Shown one piece after another: positions 39,802-50,446 of a stretch of DNA of 64,000 nucleotides. The DNA comes from Leishmania martiniquensis (taxonomy: Eukaryota > Euglenozoa > Kinetoplastea > Trypanosomatida > Trypanosomatidae): the NCBI RefSeq assembly GCF_017916325.1, contig NC_090171.1, positions 2,221,501 through 2,285,500 of the forward strand. The letters run 5' to 3'. A model generated the notes under the pieces. The model did no database searches. It was not told the origin of the DNA and was given only the letters and a program-made list of their open reading frames with translations. Position 1 is the first letter of the stretch, and each line of letters begins with the position of its first letter. Both the position numbers and the translations under genes were made by a program.

Positions 39802-42800
39802 CTTACTCAGTGAGGATGTTGGGCAAAGGGGGAGGAGGGGGCGGGGGAAAAAGGGTTCTGTATAGCGGTACCTGAAAGAGACGGGGTTCTCGTAGTATCG
39901 GGATACTGAGGCGGTCGCGCGATAGAGGGGAGGAAATGCATACACGTGACGTGACAGCAGCAGTGGCACGTGCATAGATGCACACCGCGTCCCCGGAGAT
40001 GCAAAGGAACGTGCGTGAGTGAGCACAAGTGCGAGAAGTCAAAAAAAAATTCAGTGAGGACGGCAGGTGCGTGCCGAAAAACGAAAAAAAGAGCACGTGA
40101 GAACAAAGAGAAGAGGTGAAGGGCATAGACCAGAGAGAGAGGCGGAGTATGCGCAATGGAGGGCATGCCACGGGGAGGGAGAGTAGGGGCGGCGCGGCTC
40201 AGCACCTCGGGTTATACGAGGCGCTCGCAAAGAGAGCTGGAGACGTGAGGTGATTCGAGGCACACCGGCATGGAGACGCTAGGCGACACTGCGAACGCAG
40301 CACGCAGGTGCTCCCTGAGGTAAGAACGAGGGATAGGTCACCCAATGGGCCCTTGCCACGCAAAGGCTTTGCGCGGTCGCTGCCCAAGTCTACGCCTTGC
40401 ATACGTTTGTGTAAGTCGTTGGTTTACTTTTCGCCGCGCCTCACACACGCACCTGTGCGGGGCTGGGTGATATTCGGTAAGCCTGTGTGCTTTCACCAAA
40501 GCGAGGCCCGCATGACGAGCATAGCAGAGAGTCCGTATTAGTACCCCAGACAGCGTGCAATCCTGTCGAGTCATCAATACACACATCACAAGCACCTCCA
40601 AGCCAATAGGTAGACAGAAGGCCAGCGCGACGTTGCGTAAACACATACAAAACTCCTTCCCTCTTGCCGGCCGATACAGTGTGACGCACATAGGAGAGGG
40701 GGGGCAGGCCCCTTCTCGTGCAGCACACAGACGTGGTCGGCTCTTCTCACCAATGTACCATGCGCGACATGCATCGAGTTCGGGGTGGGGGTGGGCAAAA
40801 AGTAAGTCACAGCAATCCACATGCGGCGCTCCGCCTTGTCTCTCTATCCATATGTCTCTTCTCTTTGCCACAGAATACGATTCCGCCCTCACTTCTTCCC
40901 CCCACCCCACCCCGACACACACACACACCGCCTCCTTCAGCCCAGAACCCATTGCGCCGAGCAATCCTAAGCGAGGTAAGCGTTACGCTAATGCTGCTGA
41001 CTCAGTACCGATGAAAGCTGCTTCTGCATCGACCCCCACGAACTCCCCTTACTTACCAATGGTGTCGGCACGCGATGCCTTCGGCTGGCGCTGAGACCCT
41101 GCCGTCCCGTAAAGATGACACACAAACACATACACACGCTCACGTTTACCGTTGCATACGACTCGCATATCACACCATTCATGGATTGACCAACGACAGC
41201 TGTCGTGGTAGGAAGCTGTGGCCTCGCTCGTCACGCTGGTGCTTGACCCTGTCATCACCGGAGGCGGCTTGGCATTTTGAAGGGGTCCGAAAGACTTCTT
41301 CGCTTCCCCGCACAGAGAATAGTGCCCAGGGCCTTCGCAAACCTCATGTCCTCCGATAACCCTTCGTCATGAGGGCTTCCCTTTCACACTTCGAGTCAAG
41401 AAGGTTGCAGCACGGTTCTGCTCTTGGGTCTTCTTCGCCAACCGATGAGGACCACACTGGGATTCGTAAATGACCCGAGAGATCCAGAGAGTTGTCGTTG
41501 TAAACGGAGCAGCAATCTTGACGCATAAAACGCAGGCGACGTGGGATGGACGCCAGGCTCTCGATACGCATAATACTACAGAGCTGACCCGCACACCAGC
41601 GCTCACGGTCCGCTCGCGCACCCTGAAGAGTCGCAGGCGAGAGAAGGTTCTCGGGTTCACCACCGGTGGAAAGACTGTGCAAGGCCCGCATTATCTCCTT
41701 CTGCCTTCCGCCCTTCTGTGAGTGTGTCGAAACGGCACCCGACACGAGTACGACAGTATCCTGCGTGGCACCGCGAGCTCCATGACGCCGACTCGCACTC
41801 AGACGCAAACACGGGCACGCAGGTGCTACACACACCCTCTCTTCCTTCTTAAGTAATGGGCCAGGTAATGCGGAGGCCACGAGACTCCCACTTCCCACTG
41901 TTACACACGTCGCGAGCCGCGTCCCTCGCGTCGCAGACCAAAATAAATCCCGAAATTCAAAAGGTGCTGGAGACGGAAAAAGAGATGGAGCTGTGTAATG
42001 GATGTCACTCAGCCTCCTCCAACTGCCCCCTCGCGCCCACACGCACATGCATACCTTTTCCCCGATTGGTGTTAGAACCTCCTGTCGTGTCAGCCATGCC
42101 TTGCTGCCACGCACGTCCGTACATCTTTCTTTCTTTCGTGCTGGTTCAGTTCTTCGATTGCCGATGAGGAGTCCAGTGGCATCGAATAGCTTTAGGAATC
42201 CAGAGTGCAGTCGTTTTGGTCTCCCCCTGCTCGCAATGTGTCATTCATACACACACACATACACGCACGCACGCTACTCCGCATTCACAAGCGAGAGAGA
42301 TGCTGAAGAAAGCGGAGTACACATCGTATCCGCGTCCATGCACAAGACGCGAGAAGAGCGGTCGTGTGACGGCACGATGGGAAGGGCGATCAGATTCTCG
42401 ATACGTATTGCTACAAGGCTGTTCGATCATGCACAGGCCAACGCACACACACACATAAATATATATGTACGTGTTGGCCTGTCTATTCTGTTGTTTAGAA
42501 CAAGTAGGGTGTCATCATGCCTTTTCGACCAACGGCTGCTCCAGCCCGCTCATGCGTGCTTCCTGAAGAGCAGCGACACATACGCCCACACACATGCACC
42601 CAGAGACCCGCACATACGATTATGGTGACGCCCTGGGTGAGAGCGTGTAAGAAGTGAGACGGAGATGAGGTTCAAAGATGAAGTGCGTATAATAGCGAGG
42701 TAGGCGGTCGAGCAGCTGCGCAGAAGGTTCGAGATGCCAGCGCAAACGGAAGACGACAGAGTTACCGCTGTTAGGCGTCACGCCGTTCAGCGACTCCGCT

Positions 42801-43405
42801 GTGAACGATAGGCGCGCTATGCACGCGCAGCGAGAGCGGAAGGCAAGCCGGGCTCAGCCTTTTCCCAAACAGCGATGCTTAAAAAACCTCTCACGCTCTA
42901 AGGACGCTTTTTCTTTTAAAAATCGTTGCCTTTTTTCCTCCTCTTTTTTGGTGATACCCATCACTCTGTGTGAGACAAGTGCGTCCTCCCTTCAAGAAAA
43001 AACCTCAGTGAAAGCGCATGTGCAGCCAAATCGTGATATCCACACCCATGCACACGCACTCAGAGCGAAAGAGGCGCAGAACGGTTATCGGCCTTCATGC
43101 CTTTCTCTCTCTCGTGTGCGCGCGCGTGTGTGTGTATGTGCCCAATCAAGGAAACGCAAAATCACTAGCAGCGCCCTCATGGGGAAGGAGGCAACTTGAC
43201 CAGGCAGGCCACCAACACAGCCAAAAAGAAAGGTTCGGGACGAAGAAGCCGGTGTGAGGAGGAGGTGGTGGGTGTTGGAGGGATGCCATGCACTCCGTCC
43301 GCCCACAGCATGAGGAAATGTAGTAAACAGCACATCCAAAAAGCGGCGATGGAACGCGTGAGGGACCACAAAACGACATAGACGAAGCGGTGCCTGGCCG
43401 TCCAC

Positions 43406-43420
43406 GTGTGTGTGTGTGTG
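43406..43420. repeat. TG microsatellite
   Basis: Uninterrupted GT dinucleotides over about 15 bases, followed by TCTGTCTGTG. Confidence 0.85.
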
Positions 43421-43561
43421 TCTGTCTGTGCTAGTGCAGGGAGCCCGCCACTCAGACTAACACTCAAACGAAGCGCTTAGCAGACAGAGTAGGCCGGAAA
43501 AAAAATCGCCACATCGCAATCGCATATTCAGCACACATCCCGGAGCGCGCGTCATTTCTGC

Positions 43562-45733
43562 CTAGTCTGCACAGGTCTCGTGGTAAGTCCCGCTGCCGCT
43601 TCCCTTTCGAATATATGCAGAGAGTGCATCGAGAAAGGAGCTGAGATTTGTGGCGCGCATACACAGGTGATGCACATGCGAAGGGGTTATCAGAAAATTG
43701 TACGGGGTTCTCTGTCGCAGGTCAGAGTCGTTTGAGAACGCCTCTTTCTCCAAAGCTGCAATACATGAGCGCACCTGTGCCGCTTGCTTCTCGGAGAGTT
43801 GACGTAAAGCCTTCGCCTTGGCTGGGGCATCCACCCCCGACACGGCGAACTCGTGACGCTGCCACCCAAGGAGGCGCGCCGTGTTCTCTGCGTCTTTGGA
43901 AACGCCTTCAACAAGGCAGTGCTGTTCGGAGCGGTGGTGCTCAGTTGCCTCCATCTTCTCAACATAGACCTGCTGGGGTGGCGTGGTGACAGACGCCTCC
44001 ACGAGGCCGTAGCTGAAGGTGCCTCCCTGTCTCAGGGGGGCGGCGGCGCGGGCGAGGCTCGGAACCACGCGCTCTTCGCTACACTCGGTACCAAAGAAGA
44101 GTCCACAAAGACGGAGCAGGTCATCCAGCTCGATGTAGTCAAATCGCAGATGCGTCGTGAGACGCCCTGGACGAAGCAGAGCTGGGTCGAGCCGCTCCGG
44201 GTGGTCCACTATCATCGCCACGATCCGCTCCGGGTCCTCCACGGCGCCGTCGAGAACGTTCAGCAACGAGGAGAGATTGGACTTGTCCATTCCACCCTCT
44301 TGGCTCAAAAGCCATTCGTTCCATCCATGCGCCTCTGCCGCCAACGACGGTGGCGGGGCTCGTACGACCCGCCGCGTGATTACCTCTACGCTTTCCTGGG
44401 CCCTTGAGTGGGAGCGATAGCGGTGCGATGCTGACGCCGCAGTAACGCACTCCTTGCTGTGGCCGCTTTCTCCGGTCGCTTGCCCCGCGCCTCGAGTTGT
44501 CAGGCCGCGAGACCGCCGCACGCGCACGACATGCTCGCTGCCTCGCGCGCGCACAAGGTCGTCATTGGTGTTGACGTCCTCGAGGAGAAAGATGACTTTA
44601 TTGCTGCTGAGGAGCTTCCACTCACTCGCGCTGCCCGCCTGCACGGGCTCAAAGAAGAAGATGTTGAAGAGCTGGTCGCTCCGGGTCAAGCGAGAGAGGG
44701 AAACGCGGACGATGTGGCGGCGGGTGTGGTATGCGAGAGCACGCACGAAGGAGCGCTTGCCTGTGCCGCGGGGACCATACAGCAGAAACCCGAGCTTGTG
44801 AGGGAAGCCCTGAATTGCGTAGCGTCCCTCTTTCTCCGCAAAGCGCTGAAGCAGCGCCTTGGCCTGCTCACGTTGTGGAAAGAAGACAGTGTCCAGCGTC
44901 GGCCCTAGGGTAAGCGGCACGCTGCGCACCATCATCTTTCCCCCTGCCACCGTGACGCGGAACATACGCAGCGTGTGGTTTTCCTGGTCGGCGTAGCCGT
45001 TGTCAAAGTAGAAGTTCATCGCGTCTTCCACAAAGTGCCGCAGCGCGGCGTCTGCTGCGGCGCCACCACCTGGGGAGCCATCTTTGCGCACGCGAAGAAA
45101 CACACTGCGGCGCACCTCGGGGTCACAGTTCTTGGCACGCTGAGTCGCCATCCATGTACACACCTCGATTCTATCTTGATGCGTTGGCGTCCAGAAGGGG
45201 TGAATCGGCATCTTCACCGGCACCATCAGCGTCTCGTTTTCCCGAAAGGCGAACTGCTCCTCCTCGCTATCTGAGTAGCGATCGCCCCCCTCGTCCCTAG
45301 AGTAGAGGGAGAGCAGGTTGATCATGAACGATTTATTCCGCAGTTCCGCTGCGGTGAGCGGCTTGTCTCGCCAGAGCTTCTGCGTCACGTACACTATCAC
45401 TGCCGTGCACAGGTGCTGCCCAGGGAGGTACGCGCTATCGTACGCCGTTTGAATGAGATCGGTAAGCTTCCAGTAGACGTATGCGTGCTGTGGAGGGCCA
45501 CCGAGCGCGTACCAGAGCGCCACTTGGCGTATCGCGATGAAGCCGAACACGAAAAAAGCTACCGTGACCTCGAAAGAGAACGGCGAGTACGTTCCCAACA
45601 GCTTGCAGAGGACCTCGGCTAGCGCGTTCACGCGGGCTTCAAAGTCCCATAGCAAGGTGAGTAGGTGGCTGCCCTCCAGCGACGACCTCCACACAGGCGA
45701 GGGAACCACCTCAGCGCCCGACAGGGCCAACAT
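43562..45733 (-). CDS. BCS1-like AAA protein with altered ATPase motifs
   Basis: The protein is 723 aa. The frame is open to 46108 only from a GTG; the first in-frame ATG is at 45733. One N-terminal membrane segment (about 54-78, VTVAFFVFGFIAIRQVALWY) is followed by a BCS1_N-like region (to about 280) and an AAA module: Walker A GPRGTGKR (320-327), Walker B IFLLEDVN (381-388), then LSSLLNVLDGAVEDPERIVA and HPERLDPALLRPGR (511-524). BCS1 is a mitochondrial inner-membrane AAA chaperone that inserts the Rieske protein into complex III. Deviations are Arg at the Walker A Ser/Thr position (327), Asp at the sensor-1 Asn (510), Asn for the second Walker B Asp (388), and a basic insertion of about 85 residues (390-475). 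It may be a diverged or non-hydrolysing paralogue. Confidence 0.87.
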   Translation of the reverse strand: MLALSGAEVVPSPVWRSSLEGSHLLTLLWDFEARVNALAEVLCKLLGTYSPFSFEVTVAFFVFGFIAIRQVALWYALGGPPQHAYVYWKLTDLIQTAYDSAYLPGQHLCTAVIVYVTQKLWRDKPLTAAELRNKSFMINLLSLYSRDEGGDRYSDSEEEQFAFRENETLMVPVKMPIHPFWTPTHQDRIEVCTWMATQRAKNCDPEVRRSVFLRVRKDGSPGGGAAADAALRHFVEDAMNFYFDNGYADQENHTLRMFRVTVAGGKMMVRSVPLTLGPTLDTVFFPQREQAKALLQRFAEKEGRYAIQGFPHKLGFLLYGPRGTGKRSFVRALAYHTRRHIVRVSLSRLTRSDQLFNIFFFEPVQAGSASEWKLLSSNKVIFLLEDVNTNDDLVRARGSEHVVRVRRSRGLTTRGAGQATGESGHSKECVTAASASHRYRSHSRAQESVEVITRRVVRAPPPSLAAEAHGWNEWLLSQEGGMDKSNLSSLLNVLDGAVEDPERIVAMIVDHPERLDPALLRPGRLTTHLRFDYIELDDLLRLCGLFFGTECSEERVVPSLARAAAPLRQGGTFSYGLVEASVTTPPQQVYVEKMEATEHHRSEQHCLVEGVSKDAENTARLLGWQRHEFAVSGVDAPAKAKALRQLSEKQAAQVRSCIAALEKEAFSNDSDLRQRTPYNFLITPSHVHHLCMRATNLSSFLDALSAYIRKGSGSGTYHETCAD

Positions 45734-47208
45734 GAAGAAAACGCCAAGCGTCAAGTCGATATGCTGTGAGAGAAATGGCCGACGGCACCTGCGACGAGCC
45801 GCACGGGCCACCAGAGAAGGCGTGGGCCGAGGGTGCCACTCACGCCGAGGGAGCCGGCAAACCTGTCCAGGTCCCGTTCCTTGCAGAAGAACGACGAGGG
45901 CTGGAGAAGGTGAGGGGCGCCGAAAACGTGAGGCTCGTACGCGTACGGATTTGAGGAGGAAAGGCGCAGAGGATAGATGGGAGGAGTTGAAGAGCACATG
46001 GGGAAAAAAGGCCCTGCCGAGCAGTCTCTGTGCCTGGTCGAAAGATCGCTCGTCCCTCTCGCATAACAGATGCGAGTGAGGGCGAGAAATGGTGAGCTGT
46101 ACCTGCACACAACACCATGCTCGAAGTTGCCGAGAGGTACGTATTCGCTCCTATCCCCCTTCACGACCACGGAGCGCTGTGTGAATGATAGGAAGCAGCG
46201 TCTCCATGTGCATCGCCACTAGCGATGTTCAGAAAAGAAAGAGAGAGAGAAAGCGAGGATAGCCTTAAGCAAAGGGCAGGAGGGGGGTCCGTCAGTGTTC
46301 TGAAGAAGGCGGTTAAGGCTGCACCGCCATAGAGTGCGGAGTGGCTAAATCGATTACGCAGCTGACCTCGGAAAAGCACACGAGCGGTGGCATCACTCAT
46401 TCTCTTTTATTTCCATCGTTCCGAGGCGCTATGTCACATGTGAAAGTTTTCCAAGAGGAGCTGGGCGATTTTTGTTCGACATGAAGCGCGCAGGCATGTC
46501 GAAGGAAACAGATGCAGGCATAATCAGCTCGATCGAGCCGCAGTCTACCTCGGGGGCGTGTCGAGTTAGACCCCACCGAAGCAAACAAAAAAAGAGATGT
46601 ACTTTACATGGTATTGAAGATGGAGAAAAGGTGAAGAGAGGGGAGGGGTAGACGAGGAGTTCACTCATGCGCGTCCCGCTCGCCTTACGTGGACCGCTCC
46701 ACAGAAATAGTGAAGCGACAAGTCCCTCAGCCACGCATACACATACCCACGCTTGGTCAGGGAGGCAAGTGAGCAGTTCCACTAGAAGTAAAGAACGAAA
46801 AACAAAAAGAACCTCACGAAAGCTTATGAACGCAGAGCGGGCAGTGCTACGTGAGGTAGTGTACATGCGCAGCTGCGCGCCTTCCGAGTCAAGGGACGTG
46901 AAGAAACAAAGCATGGTGAGAGTCGGTACAGGCTGCGACGTCATGGGTGCAGGAGCAAGGGAGCACGCGAGAAGCCGGAGACGGCTGGTCGTCTTTCTTC
47001 GTCTGCTGGCGAAGGAAGAAGTAGAGAGTGCAATAGTGTGGCCTAAAAACGTAGCGTCCGGATGACGACTGCTGTAGATGCACCAGCGCGTGCGTGCGCA
47101 TTCCCCTCCCTCGAAAGATTCACCGAAAGAAGACGTCTGCCTGAAGGTCCACGTGAAGATAACCGTGCGGTGGCTAACAGACACATACCCATGGCAACGC
47201 AGGCCATC
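45734..47208. other. intergenic spacer (1.5 kb)
   Basis: It holds the 5' flank of the BCS1-like gene and the 3' flank of the 790-aa gene. It includes an in-frame open extension of the BCS1-like frame (to 46108) lacking any ATG. A 251-aa minus-strand frame (46429-47184) is Ser/Cys/Leu-rich and unsupported. Otherwise there are A and GA runs. Confidence 0.5.
45764..45777 (-). promoter_or_regulatory. predicted spliced-leader acceptor, BCS1-like gene
   Basis: The minus strand reads CCATTTCTCTCACAG with AG at 45764-45765, 30 bases upstream of the ATG at 45733. It supports the shorter start. Confidence 0.6.
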
Positions 47209-49581
47209 TCACATCTTCGCAATGGCAAGCATAATCATCGAGAACTGGGCGTAGTTGACCGTTCTGGCAGCGTCGTCATCCGCAAGCGGTGTTGGGGATT
47301 CAGTCCCTACGCTGACAGCGCCCCTCATCACCTGCAGGAAGGGTCGCAGAAAGCGCTTTACCCGGGAGCGGTCGAGAGGGACGCCGCAGCTGTCAAGCGG
47401 ACACATGAGCCGGGTAGGTGAATAGCGGCGCCACTTTACAGAATCTCCAGTCCACTCCTCCAGCAAGAGATCCACCAAAGCCGAAACCGGCAGGACGTCT
47501 TTCTGCCGCGCAGCCGTGCAAAGCACCCTGAAGAGGGGATACATGGCGTCATCGCTAACCGTCACGCCGGCGGCCTTCGCTTGTGCAGCGATGTACGGTA
47601 GCTCAGTCGCCGCCACCCCCGCTGCACGCTCCGCTAATACGACCAGCTTCCTCTCCGCATTCTCCTTCAGAGGCACAACAAGCTGCGTCGACGAGTCTGG
47701 TTGCACAATCAGAGTGTTTGTCTGCACGTCGTTCGCGAGGGCTGACTCCACCGCAGCGCCCTCGTCGCCCGCTGCCTTCTCGCCGTCGTCCACAAAAGAT
47801 AAGGTATTGCGAGCCCAACTCAACTCCTCGGCGACGGCTGCGTTGCGAATTACGTCGAGGATTTCGCAGCACCACATCGTAAAAGGTACGTTGGTGTAGC
47901 CCACCTCTCCGGTGCCTGTGGGGACAGCAACGTACTGGGAGCTCTTATACCCAGATGCGGACCTTCCGCCGCCGAGCTCTCTCACCGCCACGGTCACCTT
48001 CCAGACACGCCCGCTGCAGCGCAAAAAGCGCTCCACCGTTTCCATGACAACCTGACACACTAAAAAGAGAGCGTGACGGTAGCGCAGCTGCGCCTCCGAC
48101 GCGCCGCAGGCCTCGTTGAGGCGACGTTCGCCCTCTGCGCAGCCGACATACTCGTCGTCATCCTCCTCGAAGAGAAGCTCGACGCACGGGGTGAGGAGTT
48201 CGACAGGGTCCACGTTGAGCAGCACGGCATGTACCTCATGTGCCTCGGCGCAAACAAGTCCTTTTAGGACCCACCGCCGCAGTCGCTCCGCTCCTGCGTT
48301 AGCGTACACCACCCCCCACGACTTGTTCCCTGCCTCGTCGTGTACCTCACCTCTTGGAAGGAATGAGGACACTTCGTTGCCGACCAAAAACGTCGACAAC
48401 TCACGGTGCGTGGGCAGCAGCAGTAATCGCGCGCACGGCACATTCCTGCGCTCGAGTGAGAGAAGGGGGTGTGTGCTCTTGTGAGGATCTACACAGGCCT
48501 GAGACATGTCAGCAGCCTTCATGCGCGTCACCTGGAACTCGGAAAGATCCATTTCGCCGTCACGCCACGCCGAAAGTATGGCAGGGGTACTCTGAATCAC
48601 GCCGATGCGTCTCCGAAGGCGCAGCCCTTCTCGCGTGTAGTAGAACGTCCACGGGTCCCTTGCCTGGATCCCGCTCGGTTCTGGCGCAACGGAGCCGCAC
48701 ACCGCCTCGGCACCATCGCCGTTCGTAACGTTTGCACAAACAGCGCCTGCAAAGTCCGCGGCCGTCCCCTCAGGGTTAAAGCGCTCAAGCACGTGAGCGA
48801 AGCACGTACACAGCTGCGATAGCGGCGAAGAAGCGCGCCACTCACGCGCCACCGCCTCTGGTACCACTGTGGGAGAAGAGTACGGTGCGGAGACCGACAA
48901 GGAGGAGGCGGCGGAAAGTAAGGGGTTGCACGCGCGCGTGGAGGCTGTGTGGGTGCGCCACTCGGTGTGGTAGTGGATGCCACGCTGGAGCTCCGCGTAA
49001 TACGCGGCTGAAGAGGTGAGCACCGCTACAAGCTTGAAACGCGCCGATGCACTCGTGTTTGCATTGCCGGTCTCCTCCTCAGCGGAAACGTTTCGGAAAA
49101 CGAGACGGAAGAGGGCTGCGGGGGCTTCGCCGCCGGGTACGTGGTCGTCAGTAGGAGCAGCAGGAAGCCGGTACACGATGAAGGTGTACTCCGGCAGAAG
49201 CGAGTGGTTGGCCACGTGGCTCTCCATGGCGTGTGCGAAAACCTGTTCGTACGAGGCGGCGATGCAGGCCCCCGAGTCGCCGCAGGACGGCGATACCGCC
49301 ACCATCACTAGCTGCTCTTCTGGGTGCACCACCACGCCATACTGAAGCAGCTGCAGCTGCCGCAGCGACATGGTAGTGTGCAGCAGCGGATGATCAGCGT
49401 ATATGCGGTGCACCGGGTGATTGAAAGGAACAGCGAACTCCGCGAGAACGAGTTCAAATCGCAGGTCCAGACGCGCAATGTCGTGAAGAACGACGTTTGC
49501 TGAACCCGGCCTCGTTGCCTTCTCCTCCGGGACCCACGAGAAAGGACTCAGCGGCGCGATCGACTGCTGCACAGACTCCAT
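47209..49581 (-). CDS. hypothetical protein, 790 aa
   Basis: The first in-frame ATG is at 49581; the longer frame (to 49677) begins with GTG. No known domain is recognised. The N-terminal half has beta-rich stretches such as LDLRFELVLAEFAVPFNHPV and YEQVFAHAMESHVANHSLLP, with an Ala/Ser linker near 215-250. The middle carries DPWTFYYTREGLRLRRRIGV, then an acidic stretch LLFEEDDDEYVG (about 500). The C-terminal quarter is helical (SALVDLLLEEWTGDSVKWRR, FLRPFLQVMRGAV), somewhat like a pair of EF-hand helices but with no calcium-binding DxDxDG loop. No signal peptide or membrane segment is seen. Coding composition is strong and a good acceptor AG lies at 49617-49618. The function is unknown; it may be kinetoplastid-specific. 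Confidence 0.85.
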   Translation of the reverse strand: MESVQQSIAPLSPFSWVPEEKATRPGSANVVLHDIARLDLRFELVLAEFAVPFNHPVHRIYADHPLLHTTMSLRQLQLLQYGVVVHPEEQLVMVAVSPSCGDSGACIAASYEQVFAHAMESHVANHSLLPEYTFIVYRLPAAPTDDHVPGGEAPAALFRLVFRNVSAEEETGNANTSASARFKLVAVLTSSAAYYAELQRGIHYHTEWRTHTASTRACNPLLSAASSLSVSAPYSSPTVVPEAVAREWRASSPLSQLCTCFAHVLERFNPEGTAADFAGAVCANVTNGDGAEAVCGSVAPEPSGIQARDPWTFYYTREGLRLRRRIGVIQSTPAILSAWRDGEMDLSEFQVTRMKAADMSQACVDPHKSTHPLLSLERRNVPCARLLLLPTHRELSTFLVGNEVSSFLPRGEVHDEAGNKSWGVVYANAGAERLRRWVLKGLVCAEAHEVHAVLLNVDPVELLTPCVELLFEEDDDEYVGCAEGERRLNEACGASEAQLRYRHALFLVCQVVMETVERFLRCSGRVWKVTVAVRELGGGRSASGYKSSQYVAVPTGTGEVGYTNVPFTMWCCEILDVIRNAAVAEELSWARNTLSFVDDGEKAAGDEGAAVESALANDVQTNTLIVQPDSSTQLVVPLKENAERKLVVLAERAAGVAATELPYIAAQAKAAGVTVSDDAMYPLFRVLCTAARQKDVLPVSALVDLLLEEWTGDSVKWRRYSPTRLMCPLDSCGVPLDRSRVKRFLRPFLQVMRGAVSVGTESPTPLADDDAARTVNYAQFSMIMLAIAKM

Positions 49582-50446
49582 TGGTGTATGGGGGCGAGAC
49601 TGAGTCGTTGTGACCGCTGCCCAGTGCGGCGAGTAAAAGAGTAGGCGCGTGAGGAAGGGACGGGAGGGGATGCGCACCTGAGCAGCGGATGTGACGACTG
49701 CGCTCGCATGTGTGCGAAGCGACAGTCAATAGGGCGCGGCAAAGAAAGGAAAAGGGGAGGTTTCGGAGAGACGAGCTTTTGGAGGTGAGGTAAAGCCCGG
49801 TTCCCCTCCGCTTTCCTCTGCTCGCAGAAATCTGCGAAGAAAAAAAAACTACGGAACATGTGCGCCTCAGGTGGCTACACAGCCCCCATCGACGAAAAAT
49901 AGCGCCAACAACAAAAAGACCTCTCGTCGACGCGCGCAGCTGTCGAGGAAGCGACGTTTCCATGTCGTGCCCCCCTCCCTCCACGCACACACAATGCTGG
50001 CGAGAGAAAGAGAGGGAGTGGCAGATGCCACGCGATTGGGTGCTCCGACTCCTTCGTCGCGGGTACTCTTTTTTTCTGACCTTATGTTTTCGTATCGGGA
50101 AAGAGACGGGAGGGATGCTCGAATGCACCGCAAGACAACGCAACGGCATCCGCCGCACACCGCAAAAGAGTCCAAAGCCATCAGGTGCGTCTCCCTCAAC
50201 ACCCCCACCCTCTTCTCCCAAACGATAACACACAGACACACAAGCAGAGAAAGGGGGAGTAGAGGGGGGAGGGGGAAAGCGCTGTTCGAGTAATGGGTCA
50301 TACACAAGAGGAAAGATGGAAGCAAGAGGCAGGAGGCAAGGCGCGGCGCGCTTCATTGGAAACAAAAAAAGAAAAGGCACTCGCCGTGTAACGTCGCTGG
50401 CAGTGACGCCTTCCTATGTGGGCCTCACGCTAGCTCCGTTCCGCCT
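49582..50446. other. intergenic spacer
   Basis: It contains the acceptor of the 790-aa gene and the 3' flank of the Rag GTPase gene. It has a purine-rich plus strand at 50240-50280 and A runs at 49840-49850. No gene is seen. Confidence 0.5.
49617..49670 (-). promoter_or_regulatory. predicted spliced-leader acceptor, 790-aa gene
   Basis: On the minus strand a long C/T tract (about 49632-49670, with CCCCTCCCGTCCCTTCCTC) leads to CACTGGGCAG with AG at 49617-49618. It is about 35 bases upstream of the ATG. Confidence 0.6.

Larger units (their letters stand above)
39758..43561. other. very long intergenic spacer (3.8 kb)
   Basis: It holds the 3' flank of the BCS1-like gene and the 5' flank of the 505-aa gene. 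Balanced, repeat-poor blocks at about 40200-40600 and 41340-42200 alternate with CA, TG and A-rich patches. Both contain long minus-strand frames (40338-40964, 41344-42114) without a supporting acceptor or known domain; they are not called genes. Confidence 0.5.

Noticed and set aside
41344..42114. 256-aa minus-strand frame
   Set aside because: The C-terminal half has fairly balanced composition but AT-richer third positions than real genes here, and the N-terminal half is low complexity. No domain recognised.
45734..46108. Longer BCS1-like protein
   Set aside because: The extension has no ATG, begins with GTG and contains a good splice acceptor (45764-45765).
46429..47184. 251-aa minus-strand frame
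   Set aside because: Ser/Cys/Leu-rich with simple-sequence segments; no known motif or acceptor.
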